Below, piece by piece: positions 54,335 to 63,240 of a stretch of DNA of 64,000 nucleotides. This DNA comes from Candidatus Peribacteria bacterium. GTDB lineage: Bacteria > Patescibacteriota > Gracilibacteria > UBA1369 > LOWO2-01-FULL-3. The stretch spans positions 1 through 64,000 of the forward strand of contig CALRGJ010000007.1 of the NCBI GenBank assembly GCA_943357285.1. The letters are read 5' to 3'. The translations under genes were made by a program, and so were the position numbers. Numbering within the stretch: the first letter of the stretch is position 1; each line of letters starts with the position of its first letter. Under the pieces are notes generated by a model. The model saw nothing but the letters and a program-made list of their open reading frames with translations, was not told the DNA's origin and made no database searches.

Positions 54335-55203
54335 TTATTCAAATACGTCTCAACCGCCTCGATCCACGACCTCATGGCAGGCATTTTTGAGTTCAAAAGA
54401 ATTGAAAAATTAGGTCGCTTCGCCGGTCTAGGAAATTCAGCAGTTGTTACCGGTAAAACTTTCACTTCCATCTTTTTTATCTCAAAAATCTTCTTCGCAA
54501 AGTCATACCAACTGCACACGCCAGAATTAGTCAGATGATAAATTCCAAAAGGCAAAGGTTTGCCGTCCTCCAAAGGTTCTACAATCTGGCCAATTACCGC
54601 ATTCACTAAATCATGAGTATAAGTAGGGGAACCAATTTGATCATTTACCACCTTCATCTCTGTTCCATTTTGTATGGCCGCTGCACCGTACTTCAACATA
54701 GTATCAACGAAATTCTTTCCATTTTTTCCAAATAGCCAAGAAGTGCGCACTATATAATATTTTCCCATACTCTCATTAATCAATTTTTCTCCGGCCAATT
54801 TTGATTCACCATAGACATTTATCGGAGCGACAGCATCACCCTCCACATATCCAGCAGACTTCATTCCATCAAAAACATAATCCGTGCTGAAATGAATCAG
54901 CGCCGCATCAATTTCCTTACAAAATTTTGCAACATTTCCCACCGCTTCCGCATTAAGCCTAAAAGCTGCATCTCTGTTCTTTTCCGCATCATCTACTGCA
55001 GTATAAGCCGTGCAATTTATTACCAAATCCGGCTTTATTTCCAAAAACTTCTCTCTCAATTTCACCGCATCAGTGATATCCAAATCCGCATGCCCATAGG
55101 CATGCAAATTCAAACCCACCATCCCCACAAAAAAATCCATGAAGCATGAGCCAAGCATGCCAGACTTACCCAGAAGCATAATTTTAATACGTGGATTTTC
55201 CAT
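54331..55203 (-). CDS. rfbD: dTDP-4-dehydrorhamnose reductase
   Basis: The frame runs to 55296, but ATG 55203 starts the real Rossmann fold (MENPRIKIMLLGKSGMLGS) and lies 8 bases after the proS stop, so 290 residues are annotated. GKSGMLGS binds NADPH. DYVFDG and YGESKLAGE (Tyr-x-x-x-Lys) are the active site. It would make dTDP-rhamnose from the 4-keto sugar. No rfbC 3,5-epimerase is in the window. It is co-directional with proS, rfbB and the FdtA-like gene. Confidence 0.85.
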   Translation of the reverse strand: MENPRIKIMLLGKSGMLGSCFMDFFVGMVGLNLHAYGHADLDITDAVKLREKFLEIKPDLVINCTAYTAVDDAEKNRDAAFRLNAEAVGNVAKFCKEIDAALIHFSTDYVFDGMKSAGYVEGDAVAPINVYGESKLAGEKLINESMGKYYIVRTSWLFGKNGKNFVDTMLKYGAAAIQNGTEMKVVNDQIGSPTYTHDLVNAVIGQIVEPLEDGKPLPFGIYHLTNSGVCSWYDFAKKIFEIKKMEVKVLPVTTAEFPRPAKRPNFSILLNSKMPAMRSWIEAVETYLNN

Positions 55204-55211
55204 CGAAAGGA

Positions 55212-56915
55212 TTAGGCAGCTAAAAACTTCGCGATTTCTTTTTTCAAATCTTTTAACTCCACAATTTTCGCATCCTTTTCGCTTCTTGCTTTCCATTCCA
55301 CGCTCTCTTTCTCAAGCGTACGTGAACTGATTACAATTCTCAAAGGAATACCAATTAAATCAGCATCGTTTAATTTCACGCCGGCGCTATCATCTCTATC
55401 GTCATAAAGAACTTCCACACCTTCTTCCAATAATTCTTCGTAGAGTGCATCAGCTCTCTTTACAACGCTTTCATCCTTGCCGAGCACAACTAACTCAACC
55501 GTGAAAGGTGCGACCGCCTTAGGCCAAATAATACCCTTATCATCATGAGAAGATTCTACGATTCCGGCAATAAGACGAGTGATACCAATTCCATAACAAC
55601 CCATTACTAGTGGTTTGCTCTTACCGTCATTATCTACGTAGTTTGCTTTCATCCATTCAGAATAACAAGTTCCAAGTTTAAATACATGACCCATCTCAAT
55701 AGAATTCTTCACTGCGAGTTTTCCTTTGCCACAAGCGGCACAAGTGTCGCCCTCATTTGCTTCACGAATGTCCGCAAACTCAGGAGTAGGGAAGTCTCTA
55801 TCGAAATTTACATTCACATTATGGCTATGCAATTCATTCGCACCAGCCTCAAAATTTATACGATCTTTACAGCTCAAATCCGCCACCACTCTCACGTTTG
55901 CAGGCAAATTCACCGGACCTACATAACCTACCTCAGTACCTGTAACTTTCTTCACCATATCAGGTGAAACTAAATTCAAATTTTTGCAGCCTAGATAATT
56001 GCGAAGTTTTGTCTCGCTCACATGGTAATCACCACGCATCATCACCGCCACCACATCTTTATCAGCTTGGAAAAGTAGAGTCATAGTAGTGCTATGAACT
56101 GGCACGCCAAGATGCGCCGCCAAAGCCTCCACTCCAATAATTCCTTCACCGGCCACTTTAGCCATCGGCTTCATTTCCTTATCTTGTTCTTGTGCTTCAA
56201 ATTTAGATTCAGCTTTCTCAATGTTTGCTTTGTAATCACAACTATCACAAATCATAATTTTATCTTCACCCACGTCAGAAATTACCCCAAACTCTTGAGA
56301 ATCAGACCCACCCATAGTTCCGCTATCAGCTTTTACAACCACCACATCAATTCCAATACGGTCAAAAATTGCATGGTAGGCAGCCACCATTTTATCGAAA
56401 CTAATATCAAGACCTGCTTTATCTCTATCGAAACTATAAGCATCTTGCATTAAGAATTCACGAGTACGAAGAAGTCCACCAGTCGCTCTAATCTCATCAC
56501 GATATTTCCATTGATTTTGATTCAAAGTCACCGGCAAATCTTTGTAAGTACGAATGTATTTACGAGCAAGGTCAGTCACAGTTTCCTCATGTGTAGGCGC
56601 AAGAACGCAATCTGTTCCACGAGCAGAAGTAAACTTTAGCAGCACATCCACTTTGTCATAACGACCAGTCTCTTTCCAAAGAGAAGCCGGATGAACAAGC
56701 GGCATCAATAAATGTTGAACTCCTTTCTTTGCGAGCTCTTCTTTAATAATTTTATCAATTTTTGTAAGCACATTGAAACCAAGCGGCAAAAATTCATAAA
56801 GACCTGCAGCCAACTGATGAACAAAGCCACCACGCTGAAGATATTTGTGACTTACGGCCACAGCTTCCTTTGGAGTTTCTTTCTGAGTCTTACCGAAAAA
56901 TTTTGAGTAACGCAT
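55212..56915 (-). CDS. proS: Prolyl-tRNA synthetase
   Basis: This 567-residue class II synthetase has the bacterial length with the editing (INS) domain between motifs 2 and 3 (about residues 225-390). Motif 2 is WKYRDEIRATGGLLRTREF-like, and motif 3 is GCYGIGITRLIAGIVE. The C-terminal anticodon-binding domain (VELVVLGKDESVVKRADALY) is present. It attaches proline to tRNA-Pro. It is inserted between two sugar-nucleotide genes, probably as part of one long transcript. Confidence 0.95.
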   Translation of the reverse strand: MRYSKFFGKTQKETPKEAVAVSHKYLQRGGFVHQLAAGLYEFLPLGFNVLTKIDKIIKEELAKKGVQHLLMPLVHPASLWKETGRYDKVDVLLKFTSARGTDCVLAPTHEETVTDLARKYIRTYKDLPVTLNQNQWKYRDEIRATGGLLRTREFLMQDAYSFDRDKAGLDISFDKMVAAYHAIFDRIGIDVVVVKADSGTMGGSDSQEFGVISDVGEDKIMICDSCDYKANIEKAESKFEAQEQDKEMKPMAKVAGEGIIGVEALAAHLGVPVHSTTMTLLFQADKDVVAVMMRGDYHVSETKLRNYLGCKNLNLVSPDMVKKVTGTEVGYVGPVNLPANVRVVADLSCKDRINFEAGANELHSHNVNVNFDRDFPTPEFADIREANEGDTCAACGKGKLAVKNSIEMGHVFKLGTCYSEWMKANYVDNDGKSKPLVMGCYGIGITRLIAGIVESSHDDKGIIWPKAVAPFTVELVVLGKDESVVKRADALYEELLEEGVEVLYDDRDDSAGVKLNDADLIGIPLRIVISSRTLEKESVEWKARSEKDAKIVELKDLKKEIAKFLAA

Positions 56916-56916
56916 A

Positions 56917-57948
56917 TTATCTGCTTGTTGTTAATGGGGTCTTGCTGACCACTTTATGTTTTCTCTCTTCTATTTTTGACATTAGTTTTTCCGCCCATTC
57001 TTTATGAGCTTGGTACCAGTCAAAAGTTTTTTGAATACCTTCTGTAAAATTCACAGATGGTTTCCAACCTAATTCATTTTGTATTTTAGTTGAATCAATT
57101 GCATAGCGTCTATCATGAGCACGTCTGTCATCCACATAAGTGATAAGGCTCTCATCCTTGCCCAAAAACTCTAGTAAGAATTTAGTGATTTGCAGATTAG
57201 TTCTCTCATTATTTCCACCAATATTATAAGCATCTCCAATTTTTCCTTTTTCAAGAATCATATCAATCGCACGGCAGTGATCAATCACATACAACCAATC
57301 GCGAACATTTTTTCCATCACCATATACTGGCACCGGTTTATTCTCAGAAATTAGACGGAAGAAATAGGGAACTAGCTTTTCTGGGAATTGATAAGGTCCA
57401 TAATTATTACTGCAACGACTAATAGTCACCGGCATTTCATAAGTTTCAAAATAACTGCGAACCAAGAGATCAGCAGATGCTTTCGAAGCAGCATAAGGAC
57501 AGTTTGGAGAGATAGGTGTGTGTTCGGTAAATAAATCCGTCGTATCAGTACCGAGATCACCATAAACCTCATCTGTCGAAACTTGATGATATCTCTTCAC
57601 GCCATTGAGACGCGCCGCCTCCAATAAATTATGAGTACCAACAATATTAGTCTGCACGAAAATCGAAGGACCAGTAATGCTTCTATCTACATGAGTCTCA
57701 GCGGCAAAATTCACCACAGTATCAAATTTCTCTTTCGCAAAAAGGTCTTCCACAAAAGCTTTATCGGCAATGTCTCCTTGGACGAAATGAAAACGCGCCT
57801 CTTTCAAAAGCTCAGAAATATTATCGAGATTTCCTGCGTAAGTCAGTTTATCTAAAACATAAATCTCATCCTGGGAATGATTTTCAAAACGATAATGGGC
57901 GTAATTGCTGCCGATAAATCCGGCGCCGCCTGTAATTAATATTTTCAT
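56917..57948 (-). CDS. rfbB: dTDP-glucose 4,6-dehydratase
   Basis: This 343-residue enzyme converts dTDP-glucose to the 4-keto-6-deoxy sugar. The NAD-binding GGAGFIGSNY opens the protein. The active site STDEVYGDLG and YAASKAS (Tyr-x-x-x-Lys) and the NNYGPYQFPEKLVPYF signature are typical of RmlB. The tail (KHKVVSKTPLTTSR) is a short basic extension. It overlaps the FdtA-like gene by 4 bases, which shows coupling, and abuts proS. Confidence 0.92.
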   Translation of the reverse strand: MKILITGGAGFIGSNYAHYRFENHSQDEIYVLDKLTYAGNLDNISELLKEARFHFVQGDIADKAFVEDLFAKEKFDTVVNFAAETHVDRSITGPSIFVQTNIVGTHNLLEAARLNGVKRYHQVSTDEVYGDLGTDTTDLFTEHTPISPNCPYAASKASADLLVRSYFETYEMPVTISRCSNNYGPYQFPEKLVPYFFRLISENKPVPVYGDGKNVRDWLYVIDHCRAIDMILEKGKIGDAYNIGGNNERTNLQITKFLLEFLGKDESLITYVDDRRAHDRRYAIDSTKIQNELGWKPSVNFTEGIQKTFDWYQAHKEWAEKLMSKIEERKHKVVSKTPLTTSR

Positions 57949-58349
57949 TTTGCTTCTTTAATAAATTGATCTAAATCATAAATATAATCTGTCGGAACAT
58001 AGTTTACTGAAGAAATTGCCATCAGTACAGCATCAGGAGAAAAATCATAAAAATCACGGAAACACATGCCGTTCATTAGAATCGCATCGTCAGGTCCGGA
58101 CAAAGAAAACTCATTCCATTTCTCACCATCGTGAAGACGAGCTTTGATTGTACCTTTCTGACAAATGTACATTTTTTTCTCATGACGTACGGCATGCCCA
58201 CCGCGCGGCTTCGTCACATCAGTAAGATAATAAACGCGCTCCACTTTCCAATCCACATAGTCTTTAATCTCAATCGCCGTCAAAACGCCGCGCTCATCCG
58301 TAAAGCTCTTTAACTTTATTTGCTGAACTTTTGCGCTAGCGTCACTCAT
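57945..58349 (-). CDS. FdtA/QdtA-like cupin, dTDP-4-keto-6-deoxyhexose 3,4-isomerase family
   Basis: A 134-residue cupin of the WxcM/FdtA family. Family features are FTDERGVLTAIEIKD, WKVERVYYLTDV, RGGHAVRHEKKMYICQKGT and the end YVPTDYIYDLDQF. FdtA-type enzymes move the keto group from C4 to C3, leading to amino sugars such as Fuc3NAc. The usual RfbC epimerase has a different motif set. The position before rfbB, with ATGA coupling, shows that the two act in one pathway. The partners FdtB and FdtC are not in the window. Confidence 0.75.
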   Translation of the reverse strand: MSDASAKVQQIKLKSFTDERGVLTAIEIKDYVDWKVERVYYLTDVTKPRGGHAVRHEKKMYICQKGTIKARLHDGEKWNEFSLSGPDDAILMNGMCFRDFYDFSPDAVLMAISSVNYVPTDYIYDLDQFIKEAK

Positions 58350-58360
58350 TCAAAATTAAT

Positions 58361-60535
58361 TTAAAGTTTTCTTTCACGTTTCTCCTCTCTGTAAGCCTCG
58401 AAAATATCTCCTTCACGCACATCTAGATCGCCGGTAAATCTAATACCGCACTCATTTCCTTCTTTTACTTCATGGATTTGTTCATCCACTTTACGTAGAG
58501 AATCAATCACACCCTTGCCCACGATATTATCCTCATCAGCGGCAGTAACACCTCTGATAATTCTGATTCTTGCTTTCACTACCAATTTTCCAGAGAGCAC
58601 ACGTGCTCCAAGAATTACTTCTTTTTTCTTTGTTAAGAAAATCTGTTTAATCTGCGCTCTTCCTAGAGTTACAGACACCACCTCAGGCTCAAGCAATCCA
58701 GTCAAAATCTTGCTAATATTCTCAAGCAAGTCATAAATAATTGTATATTTTTTCACTTCCACTCTTTCTCTTTCAGCAGTTCTAATTACATTCGCAGAAT
58801 CATAATCAGTATGGAAAGCCACGATCATACCTTTGCTCGCTGCCGCCATCATCACATCAGAATCAGAAATCAAACCAACTCCGCTGTGGATAATCTTCAC
58901 CGCAACTTCGTCATTCTTAATCTTCGCGATAGATTGTTTAATAGCTTCAAGAGATCCCTTAGTATCAGCCTTGATAATAATTTTGAGAACTTTTTCTGCC
59001 TTCACTTGAGAAATCAACTGATTAGAAGCAGACATTTGCTCTTCCGTCTGAGTCTTATTCAACAATTTAATTTGTTCAGCTCTAGCACGTCCCACTCTTT
59101 CATCTTTTACTACCTGTAAAATATCTCCACTCTTTGGTGTCTCACTAAGACCGGCAATGCGTACAGGAGTAGATGGACCAGCAACTGTAATATGTTTACC
59201 TGTATGGTCACGCATCAATTTGATACGACCATAAGTACTTCCCACAATCACGTTATCAGATAATTTAAGAGTACCCGTATTTATGAGCACCGTAGCAATA
59301 GGACCCAAATTATGATCAAGATTAGATTCAATTACTGTACCAATAGCCTCACGATCTGGATTCGCTTTCAAATTCAACATTTCTGCCGTCAAAAGAATCA
59401 TATCTAGTAATGTATCAATACCTGTCTTCGCCACAGCAGAAACTGGCACTACCACAGTAGTTCCACCCCATTCCTCAGGCTGAAGTCCATGTTCACTCAA
59501 TTCTCCTTTTACACGTTCCGGATTAGCATCAGGCTTATCCATTTTATTCAAAGCAACGATAATTGGCACACCAGCATCCTTAGCATGATTCAAAGCCTCA
59601 ATAGTTTGAGGTTTCATACCTTCATCAGCCGCTACCACCAAGATCGCAATATCTGTAACTTTAGCACCACGAGCTCTCATCGCTGTAAACGCTTCATGAC
59701 CAGGAGTATCCAAGAAAGTAATCAATTTTCCTTTCTTAATAACCTGATAAGCACCAATGTGCTGAGTAATACCACCGGATTCACCGGCAACTACATTTGT
59801 CTCACGAATTGAATCAAGCAATTTCGTCTTACCATGATCTACGTGTCCCATTACACAAACAACCGGAGGACGTTCTTTCAAAGTCGCAGAATCATCTTCT
59901 TTTACTAAGTTTGAAATATCTCCACTCATTAACTCTTGAGCATCAGCAATTTCTCTGATTCTCTTGAGCTTTACGCCCATATCGTCAGCAATAATTTGAG
60001 CCGTATCAAAATCAATTAACTGATTAATGTTCGCCAAAATTCCATTTTTCATCAATTCTCCAATAATCTTCGCTACCTTAATACCAGTTTTCTCCGCAAA
60101 CTCTTTTACGGAAATAGTTTCTGGAATTCCAATAGGACCACTAGGAGCAACAACCGGAGTATAAGTTCTATGTTCAGGCTTTTTATCTTTTCCAGTATCT
60201 TTACCGGCAGTTTTTTTACGCTGACTTTTTACAATTTCTCTTTCACGTTCTTCAGAAATCATTTCATCATAAATTCCAGCAATATCATCAGGACCTTTTT
60301 CTGCATCAATCAATGGTTCATCCACAATTTCTTCTTTTGCTACAGGCTTTGCAGCCACTTTTACTTCTTTCACTTCTGGTTTAGCTTTCAATTCATCTTC
60401 CACCAAAGTCGCGATATCATCTTCAATCACGCGCGCTCTCGGAGCTACTTCTACTCCAAGCTTCGCGAGCTTCTCTTTTAGTTCTTTTGTACTAATTCCT
60501 AACTTTTCAGCCAAATCGGCAATTTTTGTGGACAT
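58361..60535 (-). CDS. infB: Translation initiation factor IF-2
   Basis: This 724-residue GTPase places initiator tRNA on the ribosome. The G1 motif GHVDHGKT lies at about residue 230, and the other G motifs are DTPGHE and NKMDKP. The N-terminal domain is rather short with Lys/Glu linkers. Domains II, III and IV follow, ending with the C2 fMet-tRNA domain (VREGDIFEAYREEKRERKL). It is the first gene of the long minus-strand run to rfbD. A possible promoter, TTGCGT-17-TATTGT, lies upstream on the minus strand. Confidence 0.96.
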   Translation of the reverse strand: MSTKIADLAEKLGISTKELKEKLAKLGVEVAPRARVIEDDIATLVEDELKAKPEVKEVKVAAKPVAKEEIVDEPLIDAEKGPDDIAGIYDEMISEEREREIVKSQRKKTAGKDTGKDKKPEHRTYTPVVAPSGPIGIPETISVKEFAEKTGIKVAKIIGELMKNGILANINQLIDFDTAQIIADDMGVKLKRIREIADAQELMSGDISNLVKEDDSATLKERPPVVCVMGHVDHGKTKLLDSIRETNVVAGESGGITQHIGAYQVIKKGKLITFLDTPGHEAFTAMRARGAKVTDIAILVVAADEGMKPQTIEALNHAKDAGVPIIVALNKMDKPDANPERVKGELSEHGLQPEEWGGTTVVVPVSAVAKTGIDTLLDMILLTAEMLNLKANPDREAIGTVIESNLDHNLGPIATVLINTGTLKLSDNVIVGSTYGRIKLMRDHTGKHITVAGPSTPVRIAGLSETPKSGDILQVVKDERVGRARAEQIKLLNKTQTEEQMSASNQLISQVKAEKVLKIIIKADTKGSLEAIKQSIAKIKNDEVAVKIIHSGVGLISDSDVMMAAASKGMIVAFHTDYDSANVIRTAERERVEVKKYTIIYDLLENISKILTGLLEPEVVSVTLGRAQIKQIFLTKKKEVILGARVLSGKLVVKARIRIIRGVTAADEDNIVGKGVIDSLRKVDEQIHEVKEGNECGIRFTGDLDVREGDIFEAYREEKRERKL

Positions 60536-60644
60536 TGATGAATATAAGTAAACACAATAAAAAACGTTTGAAGTCTACGCAAAAACAGTTTCAAAGTAAA
60601 GGAGAGTTAGTGTATTTTCATTAATACATAATCCCTACAATTCC

Positions 60645-61751
60645 ATGGAAAATTTAATTATCGTCATAGGTATAGGCATTCTCGCTGCCCTTATCTATAT
60701 GATCTACAAACAGCAAGGTGGGAAAATCGCCCCAGACGAGCAAGAGAATAAGATGCTTTTTGAGTATATTGAGTCACTTCGCAAGGAAATTCGCGAAGGA
60801 CAACACATCAATCGCCGTGAGACCGATGATAAACTCGATAAAATCCACGAAAGATTAGCCAAAGGACTAGAACATTCCTCCACGACTTCCCAGAAACAAT
60901 ACGAGCAAAGCGTGAAATTAATCACTGACGTTACCGAAAGACTTACAAAATTGGACGAGACCAATAAACAAGTACTAAGTTTTTCCGAACAAATGCAAAA
61001 TCTCGAAGACATTCTCAAGAATCCTAAGCAAAGAGGTATTCTTGGGGAATATTATCTCGAAACTCTTTTGAAGAATGTTCTCCCAACCGGATCTTTCCAG
61101 ATGCAATATCCATTTAAGGATGGAACTATCGTTGATGCTGTGGTTTTTGTGAAAGAGAAGGTGATCCCAATTGATTCCAAATTTTCTCTCGAAAATTATA
61201 ATCGCTTAGTGGCCGAAAAAGATCCTGTCGAACACGCTAAATTAGAAAAACTTTTCAAAGCCGATCTCAAAAATCGTATCGATGAGACTGCAAAGTACGT
61301 GAAGCCGTCAGAGGGGACTATGGATTTCGCTTTTATGTTTATTCCACATGAAGCAATTTATTATGATTTATTAGTATCCCAGGTCGGTGCGCTCAAGGTA
61401 AATACTCGCGACCTTATCGAATATGCGTTCAAAGAAAGACACGTGATTATTGTGTCTCCTACTTCTTTCTTGGCTTATTTGCAGACAGTGCTCCAAGGCC
61501 TCAAGGCTCTCCAAATCGAAGAATCTGCTAAGGAAATTCGCAAGAATGTAGAACAGCTCGGCAAACACGTCTTGAGCTACGAAGAATATTTGCAAAAACT
61601 CGGCGGCCATCTCGGCACGACAGTAAATATGTACAACTCTGCTTACAAAGAATTCCGCAAAATTGACAAAGACATTTTCCGCATCACTGATGGCGACGTC
61701 GGCGGCAAGGCCGAGGCATTACTTATAGACAAACCATCCCTCGAAGGATAA
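60645..61751 (+). CDS. rmuC: RmuC-family DNA recombination protein
   Basis: A 368-residue protein. Residue 3-17 form a membrane anchor (IIVIGIGILAALIYMIY). A coiled coil follows at 35-120. Residues 130-350 are the RmuC domain of the PD-(D/E)XK nuclease superfamily (RGILGEYYLETLLKNVL, GTIVDAVVFVKEKVIPIDSK, with the Asp/Asp-x-Lys core). RmuC limits DNA inversions at short repeats in E. coli. The protein appears complete. It is divergent from infB and monocistronic. Confidence 0.88.
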   Translation: MENLIIVIGIGILAALIYMIYKQQGGKIAPDEQENKMLFEYIESLRKEIREGQHINRRETDDKLDKIHERLAKGLEHSSTTSQKQYEQSVKLITDVTERLTKLDETNKQVLSFSEQMQNLEDILKNPKQRGILGEYYLETLLKNVLPTGSFQMQYPFKDGTIVDAVVFVKEKVIPIDSKFSLENYNRLVAEKDPVEHAKLEKLFKADLKNRIDETAKYVKPSEGTMDFAFMFIPHEAIYYDLLVSQVGALKVNTRDLIEYAFKERHVIIVSPTSFLAYLQTVLQGLKALQIEESAKEIRKNVEQLGKHVLSYEEYLQKLGGHLGTTVNMYNSAYKEFRKIDKDIFRITDGDVGGKAEALLIDKPSLEG

Positions 61752-61854
61752 CCGGGCGCTTGCGCTCTAATATCAAAAAAAGAAAAACAAATTTTCTTGC
61801 ATCAAATCATCCTGGTGGAATAGTATATAAAAGTTAAATTTTTAATTCAATCCC

Positions 61855-62352
61855 ATGGAAGTCCGCACAAAAGCTTTAGTTACTGTTTTATTAGTTGGCG
61901 CACTTGTTGGCGTTTACAGCTTACAAGCTTCAAATCCAAATCTTTTCAAAGGTGAATTAATTAAGAGGGACGCCGCTCCTGCAGTTACTGATTCTACAGC
62001 TGTGCAGACACCTGATTTGACAGCAGACCTAGTAATAGTCGCTCCTGCTGAAAAAGGCGGAGACATCAGCGCAAAGGTAACAATTTCAAACAAAGGTCCA
62101 GGCAATATCGACGGCAAGAAACCATTCAAATACAGCGTCTACATCAACAAAACTGAAGTTTTCTCAAACACAGATTCATACAGCACAATGACAGCAGGTG
62201 ATTCATTCAGCTTCACTTACCCAATCTCAAAAGCTGTATACCAATACGCAGACTCCGGCACTGCAAAAGTCGTAGTAGACACAGACAATGCCATCGCCGA
62301 AGGTGACGAGAACAACAACTCAAAAGAGGTGAGCTATAATTTAGCTAAATAA
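61855..62352 (+). CDS. Exported CARDB-like domain protein
   Basis: A 165-residue protein with a hydrophobic N-terminal signal anchor (ALVTVLLVGALVGVYSL). Residues 55-163 form a CARDB-type Ig fold: DLVIVAPAEK, VTISNKGPGNIDGK, YINKTEVF and VVVDTDNAIAEGDENNNSKE, which is the family-typical end. CARDB proteins are extracellular adhesion or spacer modules. It would add to the surface proteins seen at the other end of the window. It is monocistronic, followed by the small RNA at 62411. Confidence 0.72.
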   Translation: MEVRTKALVTVLLVGALVGVYSLQASNPNLFKGELIKRDAAPAVTDSTAVQTPDLTADLVIVAPAEKGGDISAKVTISNKGPGNIDGKKPFKYSVYINKTEVFSNTDSYSTMTAGDSFSFTYPISKAVYQYADSGTAKVVVDTDNAIAEGDENNNSKEVSYNLAK

Positions 62353-62376
62353 GTTGGAATAGTAGAGTCTAAATTT

Positions 62377-62406
62377 TTGACATTTTTATTAAACCTTTGA
62401 TACAAT
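62377..62406 (+). promoter_or_regulatory. Promoter of the small RNA at 62411
   Basis: A perfect TTGACA (62377-62382) and TACAAT (62401-62406), 18 bases apart. It directs transcription to about 62412. Confidence 0.8.
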
Positions 62407-62410
62407 AAGT

Positions 62411-62499
62411 GCGGCGTTTGGAGGGTTCGCCCTCTCACGGCTTCTAAGCTGTAGCCAAGCGCCAACTAAGAATCTGCTTCAATAGAAGCGGATTTTTTT
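62411..62499 (+). ncRNA. Compact three-way-junction small RNA with terminator
   Basis: The outer stem GGCGTTTGG/CCAAGCGCC (62413-62421 with 62455-62463, one G-T pair) encloses two hairpins: AGGG-TTCG-CCCT (UUCG tetraloop, 62422-62433) and ACGGCT-TCTA-AGCTGT (62437-62452). A terminator with stem AATCTGCTTC/GAAGCGGATT and a run of seven T follows. It has its own consensus promoter and no plausible protein-coding frame. It does not match tRNA, SRP, 6S, tmRNA or RNase P cores. It is a well-defined candidate for a new small RNA. Confidence 0.7.
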
Positions 62500-62975
62500 C
62501 AATCCTCTTCTGGCAATCCATCATGCAGCAATCTACTCATAGTCTTTTTATTCATGCCCCAAAACGGAATAATGCTCCAGAAAAACTTATGCCCATTATC
62601 TATTTGCTTAACAATTACTCTGACGCGATTTCTTTTAACTACTGCAATAAATTCATAGTATTTTACTGGCTTCATCACTGTTTCAGTTCGACCATGCATT
62701 CGTATTCTCTCAAATTTATTAGTTTCAAGTATTCCTTGCAAAGTATGAGAACACCTTAAAATTTCCGGCACAAGACTGAGTAGTTTAAATCTCATGTATT
62801 GATCCTGTTCAGAGCGAGCCTTTTCACGTCTTTTAAACTTAAGATGTTCTAATCCATGTGAACCAAAGGATATTTTTTCCTTAAAATAAGGACAATGGAC
62901 TTCCAGTAAAGATTTGTATAGCGCTTCGCCCTTTTCTTTTATTTCTCTGAATTGCTCATCACTAAATTTTAGCAT
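62499..62975 (-). CDS. Hypothetical basic protein, possibly a BECR-type nuclease fold
   Basis: A 158-residue protein, basic, not confidently recognised. A His-containing segment (SFGSHGLEHLKFKRREKARS), a RFKLLSLVPEIL region and beta-rich ends (YYEFIAVVKRNRVRVIVKQI, KFFWSIIPFWGM) recall the barnase-EndoU-ColicinE5-RelE (BECR) nucleases found in phages and candidate phyla. That is a weak impression. No antitoxin-like gene is adjacent. It is preceded by a promoter with two palindromes, so its expression is probably tightly controlled. Confidence 0.5.
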   Translation of the reverse strand: MLKFSDEQFREIKEKGEALYKSLLEVHCPYFKEKISFGSHGLEHLKFKRREKARSEQDQYMRFKLLSLVPEILRCSHTLQGILETNKFERIRMHGRTETVMKPVKYYEFIAVVKRNRVRVIVKQIDNGHKFFWSIIPFWGMNKKTMSRLLHDGLPEED

Positions 62976-63003
62976 TTTAGTCGAATAATAATATTTCTGA
63001 ACC

Positions 63004-63020
63004 TGTAAGGAATCCTTACA
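63004..63020. promoter_or_regulatory. 17-bp palindrome in the leader of the gene at 62975
   Basis: TGTAAGGAATCCTTACA is a perfect 8-1-8 palindrome 29-45 bases before the start codon and just downstream of the promoter. A repressor site or an RNA hairpin is possible. Confidence 0.6.
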
Positions 63021-63031
63021 AGTTCATGCTT

Positions 63032-63060
63032 ATTATAGGTGAGCATACACTCACCGTCAA
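63032..63060 (-). promoter_or_regulatory. Promoter with inverted repeat in the spacer
   Basis: On the minus strand TTGACG (63055-63060) and a perfect TATAAT (63032-63037) are 17 bases apart. The spacer contains GGTGAG-6-CTCACC (63038-63055), an inverted repeat that would place a repressor between the boxes. Confidence 0.75.
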
Positions 63061-63073
63061 CAAATTAGATAAC

Positions 63074-63176
63074 AAAAAATAGTCCGACTAGCGGACTACT
63101 CCCGACCACGTTCCTAGGCTGGTTGTCCCAGTCACGCCACCATCCGGTGACAGTTCAGAATACAGGTCTTTGTACT
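63074..63176 (-). ncRNA. Unassigned small RNA candidate with terminator
   Basis: A minus-strand terminator (TAGTCCG/CGGACTA, loop 5, six T; 63074-63098) closes a stretch with further hairpins: CACC-GGAT-GGTG and CTGG-GACAA-CCAG. Promoter-like boxes TTGCTT (63204-63209) and TAGACT (63181-63186), 17 bases apart, lie at the expected distance, giving about 100 nt. No known RNA family fits: the SRP, 5S and ZTP riboswitch cores are absent. It could also be the leader of nothing visible, that is, a free small RNA. Confidence 0.45.
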
Positions 63177-63240
63177 TAATAGTCTATATATTGAATTATC
63201 GAAAAGCAACCATTTTCTTGGCGCTCAGTAAATGGTCATA

